Assembly (NCBI GenBank): GCA_002451755.1
Contig: DKDF01000065.1
Span: forward strand, 1 to 9,940
DNA from: Ruminococcaceae bacterium UBA6855
Lineage (GTDB): Bacteria; Bacillota; Clostridia; Oscillospirales; Acutalibacteraceae
DNA: 9,940 nucleotides
Reading direction: 5' to 3'
Shown here: piece by piece, positions 1 through 5,145 of the stretch
Layout of the letters: every line of letters starts with the position of its first letter
Position numbering within the stretch: the first letter of the stretch is position 1
The notes under the pieces: model-generated
Told to the model about the DNA's origin: nothing
Databases searched by the model: none
What the model saw: only the letters and a program-made list of their open reading frames with translations
Position numbers and translations under genes: made by a program

Positions 1-32
1 TGGATGAGCTGCTAAAAGCGGAACAGGCATGA
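1..32 (+). CDS. Possible 3' tail of an upstream gene
   Basis: One plus-strand frame (codons from position 3) reads D-E-L-L-K-A-E-Q-A and stops at TGA 30-32. The composition resembles an ordinary charged C-terminus, and a strong hairpin overlaps the stop, as expected at a gene end. Another frame stops at TAA 13-15 after W-M-S-C, so the frame is uncertain. Too little is present to name a product. Confidence 0.3.
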   Translation, partial: DELLKAEQA

Positions 33-51
33 CCGAAATCATGCCTGTTCC
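20..51 (+). terminator. Hairpin terminator candidate at the left edge
   Basis: A perfect 13-bp stem (20-32 with 39-51) encloses the 6-nt loop CCGAAA. On the plus strand it is followed by the T-rich stretch AAGAATTTTGATTTT rather than a clean T run. It probably terminates the gene that enters from the left. On the minus strand the hairpin is followed only by CGCTTTT, so plus-strand use is somewhat favoured. Confidence 0.5.
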
Positions 52-172
52 AAGAATTTTGATTTTACTGTCTTACCAGCAGAGAGCATTAATCGTCCGG
101 TTTTTTGCTGAATTCTGCCTAAACCGCCCTTGGGGATTTTTTTGACAGTCAGCGGTAATGTGGTTTACGAGT

Positions 173-235
173 CTATTGTTTTCGTGCCGCCGACGGCGGC
201 ATAGGGTCGTCGAGTCGCCGCCCCCTAATCAATAG
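173..235. repeat. Nested inverted-repeat element with alternative pairings
   Basis: The outer arms CTATTG (173-178) and CAATAG (230-235) are complementary. Inside lies a 17-nt palindrome (185-201) with 8-bp arms around a central A, then TAGGG (202-206) facing CCCTA (223-227). The segment GGCGGC (195-200) can pair either with GCCGCC at 186-191 or with GCCGCC at 217-222, so two folds are possible. It could be a mobile-repeat remnant or a structured RNA; the sequence alone does not decide. No clear promoter drives it. Confidence 0.4.
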
Positions 236-298
236 CTTGTGCAAAACTCGCGGCAGATGATATCCGCCCGACCGCATATATTTTTTCTATTACATCGA

Positions 299-325
299 GA
301 CAGCTCCCCTGCAGGGGAGCCTGTT
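299..325. repeat. 18-bp perfect palindrome in an extended hairpin
   Basis: Positions 303-320 form a perfect palindrome (GCTCCCC, central TGCA, GGGGAGC). The stem extends outward to 299-325 with one bulged C at 321. From memory, GGCTCCCC/GGGGAGC palindromes of this kind recur between genes in gut Clostridia, so I infer a copy or remnant of a dispersed intergenic repeat. It lacks an adjoining T run and is not an obvious terminator. Confidence 0.45.
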
Positions 326-384
326 GACGGCGCGCTTTTTGTACAGCTTGTGCCGCTCCTGCAATGTGAAATCCGCGAAAGCAT

Positions 385-415
385 AAAAAATCCGGGCGGT
401 CAAAGACCGTCCGGA
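385..415 (-). terminator. Rho-independent terminator of the VPDTG-protein gene
   Basis: Read on the minus strand, 11-nt arms (415-405 and 401-391) enclose a TTT loop and are followed at once by six T (390-385). One A-C mismatch sits in the middle of the stem; on the plus strand the same pair would be a G-T wobble. It lies 26 nt beyond the stop codon of the minus-strand gene at 442-1035. Confidence 0.8.
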
Positions 416-441
416 CTTTCATTTGTTCAATTACCGAACTG

Positions 442-1035
442 TTAAGCAGCCTTCTTCTTGGAAACGAAAGCAGCAGCAGCAGCGACGGAGAGAGAAGCAA
501 CAGCAGCAACAGCAGCAGCAGCGCCGGTGTCGGGAACCTTCGTCTCAGCGGGAGCCTCGGTTGCGGGAGCAGAAGTTGCAGGAGCCTCAGTGGTGGTAGC
601 GGGCTTATAGCCGTACCAGCTCATGATCTTCTTGACCAGCGGGATCTCGAGGAGCTTGTTGATGATGGTCTCTCTGTCGGTCTTGAATGCCTTAGCAAGG
701 AGATCGATGAAAGCGTTCATCATAGCTGCGGGAATCTCAGCAACAGAAGACGGAAGGTTAGGATTCTTGCTGCTATCAAAGATAGGAGCGAGGATATCGA
801 CGATGCTGTCGATGGTAGCCTTGGTCTGCTTGATGACTTCCTTCATGAGATCAAGATTGATCGAGGGAAGGATGGTGTCCTTGACCCAAGCAAGGATCTC
901 GTCAACAGTGACGGTGGGAGTGGCGGCTTCTTCAGTCGTGGTGGTGTTAGCATCCTCTGCATCAACAGCGAAAGCTGCAACGCCGAGGGAGAGAACCATG
1001 ACGAGAGCCAGGAGAAGACTTACGATTTTCTTCAT
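442..1035 (-). CDS. Secreted protein with VPDTG cell-wall sorting signal
   Basis: This 197-residue protein has a classical signal peptide (MKK, hydrophobic core, cleavage likely after AFA at about residue 23). A Thr/Glu-rich linker follows, then a mostly helical domain at about 43-142 that I do not recognise, and a Thr/Ala/Pro/Glu-rich stalk at 145-166. The C-terminus is a sortase-type signal: VPDTG (167-171), an alanine-rich hydrophobic segment (172-191) and the basic tail SKKKAA. In LPXTG-like systems a sortase cuts between Thr and Gly and attaches the protein to the wall; here V replaces L and D is at X. No sortase gene is in the window. The start is supported by a modest AAAGGG ribosome site and by the signal peptide beginning at this Met. 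The gene stands alone, with a consensus promoter at 1127-1154 and a terminator at 385-415. The molecular function is unknown. Confidence 0.85.
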   Translation of the reverse strand: MKKIVSLLLALVMVLSLGVAAFAVDAEDANTTTTEEAATPTVTVDEILAWVKDTILPSINLDLMKEVIKQTKATIDSIVDILAPIFDSSKNPNLPSSVAEIPAAMMNAFIDLLAKAFKTDRETIINKLLEIPLVKKIMSWYGYKPATTTEAPATSAPATEAPAETKVPDTGAAAAVAAVASLSVAAAAAFVSKKKAA

Positions 1036-1068
1036 TTTTCTACAACCCTTTCTGATTTTAATAAATTT

Positions 1069-1088
1069 TTAAGTCCGTTAAGACTTAA
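1069..1088 (-). other. Small hairpin in the 5' leader
   Basis: TTAAGTC (1069-1075) and GACTTAA (1082-1088) form a 7-bp stem around CGTTAA, within the roughly 85-nt leader between the promoter at 1127-1154 and the start codon at 1035. It may stabilise the mRNA or be incidental. No known riboswitch architecture is visible. Confidence 0.3.
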
Positions 1089-1126
1089 TTGGCAATGAAA
1101 TTGAAGAAATATCATTACACTTTCAG

Positions 1127-1154
1127 ATTATATCACGCTTTCCGCATTTGTCAA
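1127..1154 (-). promoter_or_regulatory. Sigma-A promoter of the VPDTG-protein gene
   Basis: On the minus strand, TTGACA (1154-1149) and TATAAT (1132-1127) are both perfect consensus hexamers separated by 16 bp. Transcription should start near 1120, giving a leader of about 85 nt. The strength of the match suggests an abundantly expressed, constitutive surface protein. Confidence 0.85.
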
Positions 1155-1191
1155 GCGTGTTAACTGATTTTTAACAATTTGTAATTATTTT

Positions 1192-1220
1192 AAAATCATC
1201 ATTAAGAGCAATGATATTTT
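1192..1220 (-). terminator. Weak AT-rich hairpin downstream of the lipoprotein gene
   Basis: An 11-bp AT-rich stem with one bulged base (AAAAT, C, ATCATT at 1192-1203 against AATGATATTTT at 1210-1220) encloses a 6-nt loop. It lies 17 nt beyond the stop of the minus-strand gene ending at 1237. The minus-strand side continues as an A/T mix rather than a pure T run, so termination may be inefficient. Confidence 0.4.
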
Positions 1221-1236
1221 TTGTAACGACCTTGTT

Positions 1237-2457
1237 TTATGCGCCTGTGGACTCGGTAGCCGGAGCCTGAGTCGAGGGAGCGGTAGTGGTCGTGGTGGTG
1301 GGCTTGAGGATTATAACATCCTTCTTGCTCTGGATCTTTCTCCAGGTGAAGACAACATCACAGCCGTTTACATAGTAAGTGTCGGGGTTATAAATGTTGT
1401 GCTGAGAGGGCTCGATCTCCTTGAACTTGTTAGCCTTGAAGGTATCGCCGACGATCTGAGCCATCTCGGGAGTATCAAAGGTAACTCTTGCTTCCATAAC
1501 AATTTCGGAACGGTCGCGGAAGTTCTTGAGAACACCCGGAACGAAGCCGGTCGACCACCAATGACGCTCATACTTACGCTTGAAGAGCGGATTGAGTGTT
1601 CCGGTGGAATCCATACGGTAGCAGACCATCTCCATGGGAAGAAGGTGATCGGTTGCGCACTCATAGTGGTTGAGTGCAGCGCTGGTGGAAGTGGGCTTCT
1701 TGTCGTCCTTCTCATAGAAGCCGATCTCACAGCCTACAAACATGAGACCGTACTGACCCTTCCAGAGCTGGAGCATATAGCCGCGGTTCTGATAGTCGAA
1801 ATAGATTCTGACAGTGTCATAGTACATTACGGTAAAGCCTGCCGCGAAATCGTACAGCGGGTTGAAACCGAACTGCTGCTGCCAGGAGTTGATATCGTCA
1901 ACATAGAAGAACTCGCCCTCGGGATCATACTTGTAAGAAAGCAGAGCGCCGTCATCGAGCGCGCTCAGACCGAGCTGAGCAGCGATAGTCGCGTCGACAT
2001 CATAGAGCTGACCGAGAAGGTCGTTCTCGCTCTCGTCGGAGATTCTCTTCTTGAGAGCCGCGACATCGTTGGAGTTCTTGAGGTTGTAAGAAGTGCCGTC
2101 GACGGTGACTATCTCAGCCATGCCGTTGCTGCCCTTCTGAACAGTGATAACATACTTATGCTTTGTGGGTCTGACTGTGGGGTCGTGGCTGGGCTTGACG
2201 ACAGTGTTGGTGCCGACATTGCTCTTCTTGCCGGGGTTTCTCTTTGTGCCCGTGGTCGAAGCCTTGGTGCCGGCAACGGTGCCGTCAGACGAGGACTCAG
2301 ACTCGGAGCCGTCGGAAGTGCCGTCTGCACTGACGTCCACAACCGCATCCTTGCTGCCGCCGGTCGTTGTGCCGTTATCGTCTTTGTCGGTCTTCTTGCA
2401 GGCCGCAAAAGCGAAGATGGTAGCAAAGACAAGAAGCAGTGCTAAAATTCTCTTCAT
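1237..2457 (-). CDS. Lipoprotein with DUF4474-like domain
   Basis: This is a 406-residue predicted lipoprotein. Its N-terminus (MKRILALLLVF...AFAAC) is a type II signal peptide with the lipobox cysteine at 20, so it should be anchored to the outer face of the membrane. A disordered Gly/Ser/Thr/Asp-rich tether (21-95) precedes a folded region at about 100-385. Within it, LWKGQYG (231-237), the following G-x-E-I-G-F-Y (242-248) and WWSTGF (300-305) resemble, from memory, the DUF4474 family of Clostridia, whose function is not established. A Thr/Pro-rich tail (387-406) ends the protein. An upstream in-frame Met at 2499 exists, but the start at 2457 is chosen because AGGAGG lies 8 nt before it and the signal peptide begins exactly there. 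The gene is monocistronic with its own promoter (2535-2563). The family assignment is a recollection, not a search result. Confidence 0.8.
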   Translation of the reverse strand: MKRILALLLVFATIFAFAACKKTDKDDNGTTTGGSKDAVVDVSADGTSDGSESESSSDGTVAGTKASTTGTKRNPGKKSNVGTNTVVKPSHDPTVRPTKHKYVITVQKGSNGMAEIVTVDGTSYNLKNSNDVAALKKRISDESENDLLGQLYDVDATIAAQLGLSALDDGALLSYKYDPEGEFFYVDDINSWQQQFGFNPLYDFAAGFTVMYYDTVRIYFDYQNRGYMLQLWKGQYGLMFVGCEIGFYEKDDKKPTSTSAALNHYECATDHLLPMEMVCYRMDSTGTLNPLFKRKYERHWWSTGFVPGVLKNFRDRSEIVMEARVTFDTPEMAQIVGDTFKANKFKEIEPSQHNIYNPDTYYVNGCDVVFTWRKIQSKKDVIILKPTTTTTTAPSTQAPATESTGA

Positions 2458-2464
2458 TTTCTTT

Positions 2465-2470
2465 CCTCCT
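2465..2470 (-). promoter_or_regulatory. Ribosome binding site AGGAGG that fixes the lipoprotein start
   Basis: On the minus strand AGGAGG is followed by 8 nt and then ATG at 2457-2455. This rules out the alternative upstream Met at 2499, which would place 14 residues rich in charge before the signal peptide. Confidence 0.85.
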
Positions 2471-2534
2471 AAGAAAGTTCTATCTGGTTTTTTAAACACC
2501 GCGCACTTCTCTTTTACACGGCGTTTCTTCGGAT

Positions 2535-2563
2535 ATTATATCAAAGAGGGCGTTCATAGTCAA
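2535..2563 (-). promoter_or_regulatory. Sigma-A promoter of the lipoprotein gene
   Basis: On the minus strand TTGACT (2563-2558) and TATAAT (2540-2535) are separated by 17 bp. The predicted start near 2528 gives a leader of about 70 nt. The ten bases around the -35 (AATCTTGACT) recur 50 bp upstream, at 2608-2617. Confidence 0.8.
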
Positions 2564-2641
2564 GATTTACGGTAAATTTACAATTGTTTGGCAGAATGTT
2601 ACAAAAAAGTCAAGATTCATTTGTGGAAAATGCTTCGCTGA

Positions 2642-3226
2642 TTATTCTTTTATTTCATCAAGCGTCAGACGGTAGCCGTCCAGAAATTCTTTCATGAACT
2701 CCTCCGCCTCCGGAATATCCAATGCACTTATCGATTCAAGCGTCGATTCGGCTGCGCGGTCGAATTCGGTGTTGCCCGCCTTCTTCTCCTCTATACATTT
2801 TATATAGGCGCATATTTTGTCCGCAGCCTTGACCAGTTTCCAAAGCTCTTCGTCGGTTTCGTCTTTGAAAAAGAACGGCGCAAAATCGGCGCGAAGATCC
2901 TCGGGGAGCATTGAAACAAGGTGCTCGCACGCGCTCTGCTCCACCTGCGCATATGCCTCGCGGATATGCGGGCTGTAATATTTGACGGGCGTGGGCATAT
3001 CGCCGGTCAGCGTCTCGGGCGCGTCATGATAGAGTCCGAGCAGGGCGGCGCGCTCGGCGTTGTAATACTTGCCGAAGCGTCTGTTGCCGATGACCGCCAG
3101 CGCATGGGCGATGCACGCGGTCTCCATGCAGTGCTCGCTCAGGTTTTCCTCATGGGTGTTGCGCATAAGCGCCCAGCGGTCGATATATTTGAGCCTCGAT
3201 ATCATTGCAAAAAAGTTACTTGCCAT
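2642..3226 (-). CDS. yfbR: HD-domain 5'-deoxynucleotidase, YfbR family
   Basis: This 194-residue protein matches Escherichia coli YfbR in length and in nearly every block I can recall. These include FFAxxSRLKxIxRWxLMRN at the N-terminus, the metal-site histidine in SEH (H32), the HD pair H67-D68 in YHDAPETLTGD-PTPVKY, and the third metal ligand D136 in AADKICAYIKC. YfbR removes the phosphate from deoxyribonucleoside 5'-monophosphates using a divalent metal, in the cytoplasm, and helps balance nucleotide pools. R17 and W18 correspond to the residues that contact substrate in the E. coli enzyme. The start is supported by GGAGG (3238-3234), 7 nt before ATG. It has its own promoter (3257-3285) and is transcribed away from the regulator operon. 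I see no clear terminator after the stop. Confidence 0.93.
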   Translation of the reverse strand: MASNFFAMISRLKYIDRWALMRNTHEENLSEHCMETACIAHALAVIGNRRFGKYYNAERAALLGLYHDAPETLTGDMPTPVKYYSPHIREAYAQVEQSACEHLVSMLPEDLRADFAPFFFKDETDEELWKLVKAADKICAYIKCIEEKKAGNTEFDRAAESTLESISALDIPEAEEFMKEFLDGYRLTLDEIKE

Positions 3227-3256
3227 TATTTTGCCTCCGTTTTTCTTTCCACGGAA

Positions 3257-3285
3257 AGTATAGCATTAAAATCCGCCTTTTTCAA
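3257..3285 (-). promoter_or_regulatory. Promoter of yfbR
   Basis: On the minus strand TTGAAA (3285-3280) and TATACT (3262-3257) are separated by exactly 17 bp. A TG dinucleotide one base before the -10 makes it an extended -10 promoter. The predicted start near 3250 gives a short leader of about 24 nt. It is back-to-back with the operon promoter at 3308-3336, with 22 bp between the two -35 boxes. Confidence 0.75.
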
Positions 3286-3307
3286 GGCAATAAAACTGCC
3301 AATACTA

Positions 3308-3336
3308 TTGACAGAGCGGGCAGTTGCAATTATAAT
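3308..3336 (+). promoter_or_regulatory. Consensus promoter of the regulator-ABC operon
   Basis: TTGACA (3308-3313) and TATAAT (3331-3336) are both perfect, with the ideal 17-bp spacer. Transcription should begin at about 3342-3343, inside the palindromic operator. A promoter this strong directly under a palindrome fits a repressed operon that is released by a signal. Confidence 0.88.
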
Positions 3337-3338
3337 AA

Positions 3339-3360
3339 AACTGTTTCATATGATACAGTT
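3339..3360. promoter_or_regulatory. 22-bp palindromic operator over the transcription start
   Basis: The half-sites AACTGT (3339-3344) and ACAGTT (3355-3360) flank a self-complementary TCATATGA core. Ten of eleven base pairs match across the dyad; only the T-T pair at 3345/3354 breaks it. The size and dyad symmetry suit a dimeric CRP/FNR-type regulator, and the gene for one starts 12 bp downstream. The site covers about -4 to +18, so binding would block RNA polymerase, implying autorepression. This is inference from position and symmetry. Confidence 0.75.
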
Positions 3361-3372
3361 AAAGGTGATTCA

Positions 3373-4008
3373 ATGACGGCGCGTGAATGTTCTTCGATGC
3401 TCAAAAACAACAGGATATTCCAAAGCGTCGGCGAGGACAGGCTCGAACGGCTCGTTGAAGATGCGGACATTCAGACCTTTCGCAGGGGCGACGAGATTCT
3501 CTCGCCATCGCGCGGCGGGCGCATAATGGGCATGATAATCACTGGCAGCGCCGCAGTCAACAAAGGGCGCGCGGTCATAAACACGCTCGTGCCCGGCGAC
3601 ATTTTCGGCGCGGTGACTCTCTTCTCTGACGAGCCGTCCCCGGCGACGACCGTTACGGCTCGGGTCGAATGCAGCGCGGTATTTTTTGAAAAAGACGCGA
3701 TAGCGGAGCTTATCGAAAGCGAGCCGGGAGCCGCAATCGGGTTTGCCGCCTATCTTTCGGCGCGGATACGCTTTCTGACGCGCAGAATCGAGGCTCTGAC
3801 CGCCGGAGACAGTGCGAGCAAGCTGCTCTCTTATCTGCTCGAGCGCGAGCAGAACGGCGAGGTTGACATTCAGAGCTGCGCGGAGCTTGCGCGCAGGCTC
3901 GATGTCGGGCGCGCGTCGCTCTACCGCGCACTGGACAGCCTCGAGACAAACGGCGACATACGCCGCGAAGGCAAGAAAATTTTTATCACGGTCAAGGATC
4001 GGGGTTAA
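3373..4008 (+). CDS. CRP/FNR-family transcriptional regulator
   Basis: This 211-residue protein has the two-part architecture of the family. The N-terminal cyclic-nucleotide-binding-like beta-roll (about 15-110) contains the cassette GDIFGAVTLFSDEPSPATTV (75-94). A dimerisation helix (about 113-145) follows, then a C-terminal winged helix-turn-helix (about 165-207) with recognition segment VGRASLYRALDSLE (178-191). In cAMP-responsive members the cassette carries Glu (GE-L) and an Arg before A-T. Here these positions are A-V and S-P, so cAMP is an unlikely ligand. Only three cysteines (6, 100, 169) are present, not the FNR iron-sulfur pattern. The start at 3373 is preceded by AAAGGTGA; an in-frame extension to 3205 is rejected because it would run through the promoter. 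As first gene of the operon it probably controls the ABC transporter and itself through the palindrome at 3339-3360. The effector is unknown. Confidence 0.88.
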   Translation: MTARECSSMLKNNRIFQSVGEDRLERLVEDADIQTFRRGDEILSPSRGGRIMGMIITGSAAVNKGRAVINTLVPGDIFGAVTLFSDEPSPATTVTARVECSAVFFEKDAIAELIESEPGAAIGFAAYLSARIRFLTRRIEALTAGDSASKLLSYLLEREQNGEVDIQSCAELARRLDVGRASLYRALDSLETNGDIRREGKKIFITVKDRG

Positions 4009-4083
4009 GCGCCGCCGAGCCGCGAAGCGGCTCCGGCGCGCCCGCAGGGCGTGCGCCGGAAGCGCAGCTTCCGGCGGCGGCGC
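4009..4083. repeat. GC-rich cloverleaf-like palindrome cluster
   Basis: A 9-bp outer stem (4009-4017 with 4075-4083) encloses three hairpins with GNA triloops. They are AGCCGC-GAA-GCGGCT (4018-4032), a 7-bp plus 4-bp stem around GCA with a 2-nt bulge (4033-4059), and AAGC-GCA-GCTT (4060-4070). The last can alternatively extend to an 8-bp stem (4056-4074). It starts at the base after the regulator's stop codon and is followed by no T run, so it is not a standard terminator. It may act as an mRNA stability or processing element, or be a REP-like dispersed repeat. Confidence 0.6.
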
Positions 4084-4128
4084 GAAGCCCGGTTTCAGAT
4101 ATATATAAATTCGAAGGAGCAATGCACA

Positions 4129-5145
4129 ATGAAAAAATTCACAAAGATTCTTTCCCTGCTGCTGTGCCTCGCGATGGTTTTCAGCTTCGCGGCATGCACC
4201 GGAAAGACCGACGACAGCGCAGCGACCACGGAAGAGACCGTTCCGGCGGACACAACGCCGATAAATATCACGACCCTCAAGGGACCGACGGGCATGGGCA
4301 TGGCTAAGCTCATCAGCGACAAAAACGCGCAGTACAATATCTCGATAGCCACCGCCGCGACCGAGATAGCGCCCCTCATAATCAAAGGCGAAGCTGATAT
4401 CGCCGCCTGCCCGCTGAACCTCGCCGCCGCGATATACAAAAAGACCGGCGGAAAGGTGAAGATGATAGCAGTCAACACCCTCGGCGTGCTTTCGATTCTC
4501 GAAAACGGTGAGAGCATCAAGAGCGTCGCCGACCTCAAGGGCAAAAAGATAGGCGCGACCGGACAGAGCGCAACGCCCGAATATGTCCTCAACTACATCC
4601 TCGAAGCAAACGGCATCGACCCGAAAAAGGATGTTGAGATAACCTACTACACCGACCACGCCGAGCTTGCAACGCTCATGGCGACCGGCAAAATCGACAT
4701 TGCGATGCTCCCCGAGCCCAATGTCACGACCGTCATGGCGAAAAACAGCTCCGTTCGCAAGGCGCTCGACCTTACAGAAGAATGGGAGAAGGCAACCGCC
4801 GCAAAGGGCGAAAAGACCTCGCTCGCGCAGGGCTGCCTGATAGTCCGCACCGAGTTCCTCGAGGCTCACCCCAACGCCGTCAAGGCTTTCCTCGCGGCAT
4901 ATAAAGAATCCGTCGACTTCGTCAACGGCAACACCGAAAAGGCGGCACAGATGATAGCCGACGCGGGCATAGTCCCCAACGCGCAGATCGCCGCAAAGGC
5001 TCTGCCCAACTGCAACATCGTCTATATGACCGGCGACGAGATGATAAAGACCGCAAAGGCGAACTTTGATGTTCTCTTCAAAGCAGACCCCACATCAGTC
5101 GGAGGAGCAATGCCCGGTGATGATCTCTACTACACAGGCAAATAA
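4129..5145 (+). CDS. ABC transporter solute-binding lipoprotein, NMT1/SsuA/TauA class
   Basis: This 338-residue lipoprotein has a type II signal peptide with lipobox cysteine at 23 (FAAC), a short acidic/Thr tether, and then a periplasmic-binding-protein fold. The motif LKGPTGMGMAKL (50-61) and DLKGKKIGATGQSATPEY (135-152) are typical of the COG0715 nitrate/sulfonate/taurine/thiamine-precursor family, in which the protein captures a small solute outside the membrane and delivers it to the permease. ATEIAPLIIKGEADIA (77-92) and the hinge-like LPEPNVTTVM (194-203) fit the two-lobe fold. The start is preceded by GAAGGAG (4113-4119). An earlier ATG at 4122, in another frame, sits only 2 nt from the same site and is rejected. 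The gene overlaps the permease by 26 nt. The family alone does not define the substrate, and no riboswitch is seen upstream. Confidence 0.88.
   Translation: MKKFTKILSLLLCLAMVFSFAACTGKTDDSAATTEETVPADTTPINITTLKGPTGMGMAKLISDKNAQYNISIATAATEIAPLIIKGEADIAACPLNLAAAIYKKTGGKVKMIAVNTLGVLSILENGESIKSVADLKGKKIGATGQSATPEYVLNYILEANGIDPKKDVEITYYTDHAELATLMATGKIDIAMLPEPNVTTVMAKNSSVRKALDLTEEWEKATAAKGEKTSLAQGCLIVRTEFLEAHPNAVKAFLAAYKESVDFVNGNTEKAAQMIADAGIVPNAQIAAKALPNCNIVYMTGDEMIKTAKANFDVLFKADPTSVGGAMPGDDLYYTGK
5101..5107 (+). promoter_or_regulatory. Ribosome binding site for the permease, inside the binding-protein gene
   Basis: GGAGGAG lies 12 nt before ATG 5120 and 9 nt before an in-frame GTG at 5117. The GTG-ATG pair leaves the exact first codon open by one residue. 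The 11-nt string AGGAGCAATGC is shared exactly with the ribosome site of the binding-protein gene (4115-4125 and 5103-5113). Confidence 0.7.

Larger units (their letters stand above)
52..384. other. Gene-free stretch with two palindromic structures
   Basis: I find no convincing coding region here. The open frames that cross it lack ribosome sites and run through the terminator at 385-415 or into the neighbouring gene. It holds a TTGACA hexamer at 142-147, with only a poor -10 match (TTTACG, 164-169, preceded by TGG), and a paired structure at 173-235. There is also a perfect 18-bp palindrome at 303-320. The 9-nt word AGCTTGTGC occurs twice, at 234-242 and 345-353. The base composition alternates between GC-rich palindromes and AT-rich spacers, which suggests remnants of intergenic repeat elements. 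Confidence 0.5.

Noticed and set aside
142..169. Possible plus-strand promoter (TTGACA at 142-147)
   Set aside because: The best -10 (TTTACG, 16-bp spacer, preceded by TGG) matches only three of six consensus positions and no gene follows, so it is not listed as a promoter.
239..445. Plus-strand 68-codon frame in the left gene-free stretch
   Set aside because: It has no ribosome site or promoter and extends through the terminator hairpin into the neighbouring gene's stop codon.
225..509. Minus-strand frame with several cysteines crossing the terminator at 385-415
   Set aside because: It begins inside the coding region of the VPDTG-protein gene, runs through that gene's terminator and has no ribosome site. 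An internal ATG at about 384 directly follows the T run. Cysteine content alone is not evidence.
460..530. CAG/AGC triplet run as a microsatellite or CRISPR-like array
   Set aside because: It encodes the alanine-rich anchor of the surface protein in frame. There are no spacers or repeat units of CRISPR size.
1399..2445. Plus-strand open frame (348 codons) opposite the lipoprotein gene
   Set aside because: The minus strand has a signal peptide with lipobox, AGGAGG ribosome site and promoter. The plus frame has none of these.
3205..3372. N-terminal extension of the CRP-like regulator by 56 codons
   Set aside because: It would be encoded by the divergent promoter region and operator themselves. 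The start at 3373 has AAAGGTGA upstream and gives the family's normal length.
4009..4128. TPP or other riboswitch before the ABC transporter genes
   Set aside because: The structure is a set of simple triloop palindromes. I see none of the conserved TPP core, no expression platform and no T-run terminator.
3370..4869. Long minus-strand open frame (499 codons) opposite the CRP-like regulator and binding-protein genes
   Set aside because: It crosses the GC-rich cloverleaf and both sense genes and has no domain or ribosome site. The sense strand carries the supported genes, so this is a codon-bias shadow.
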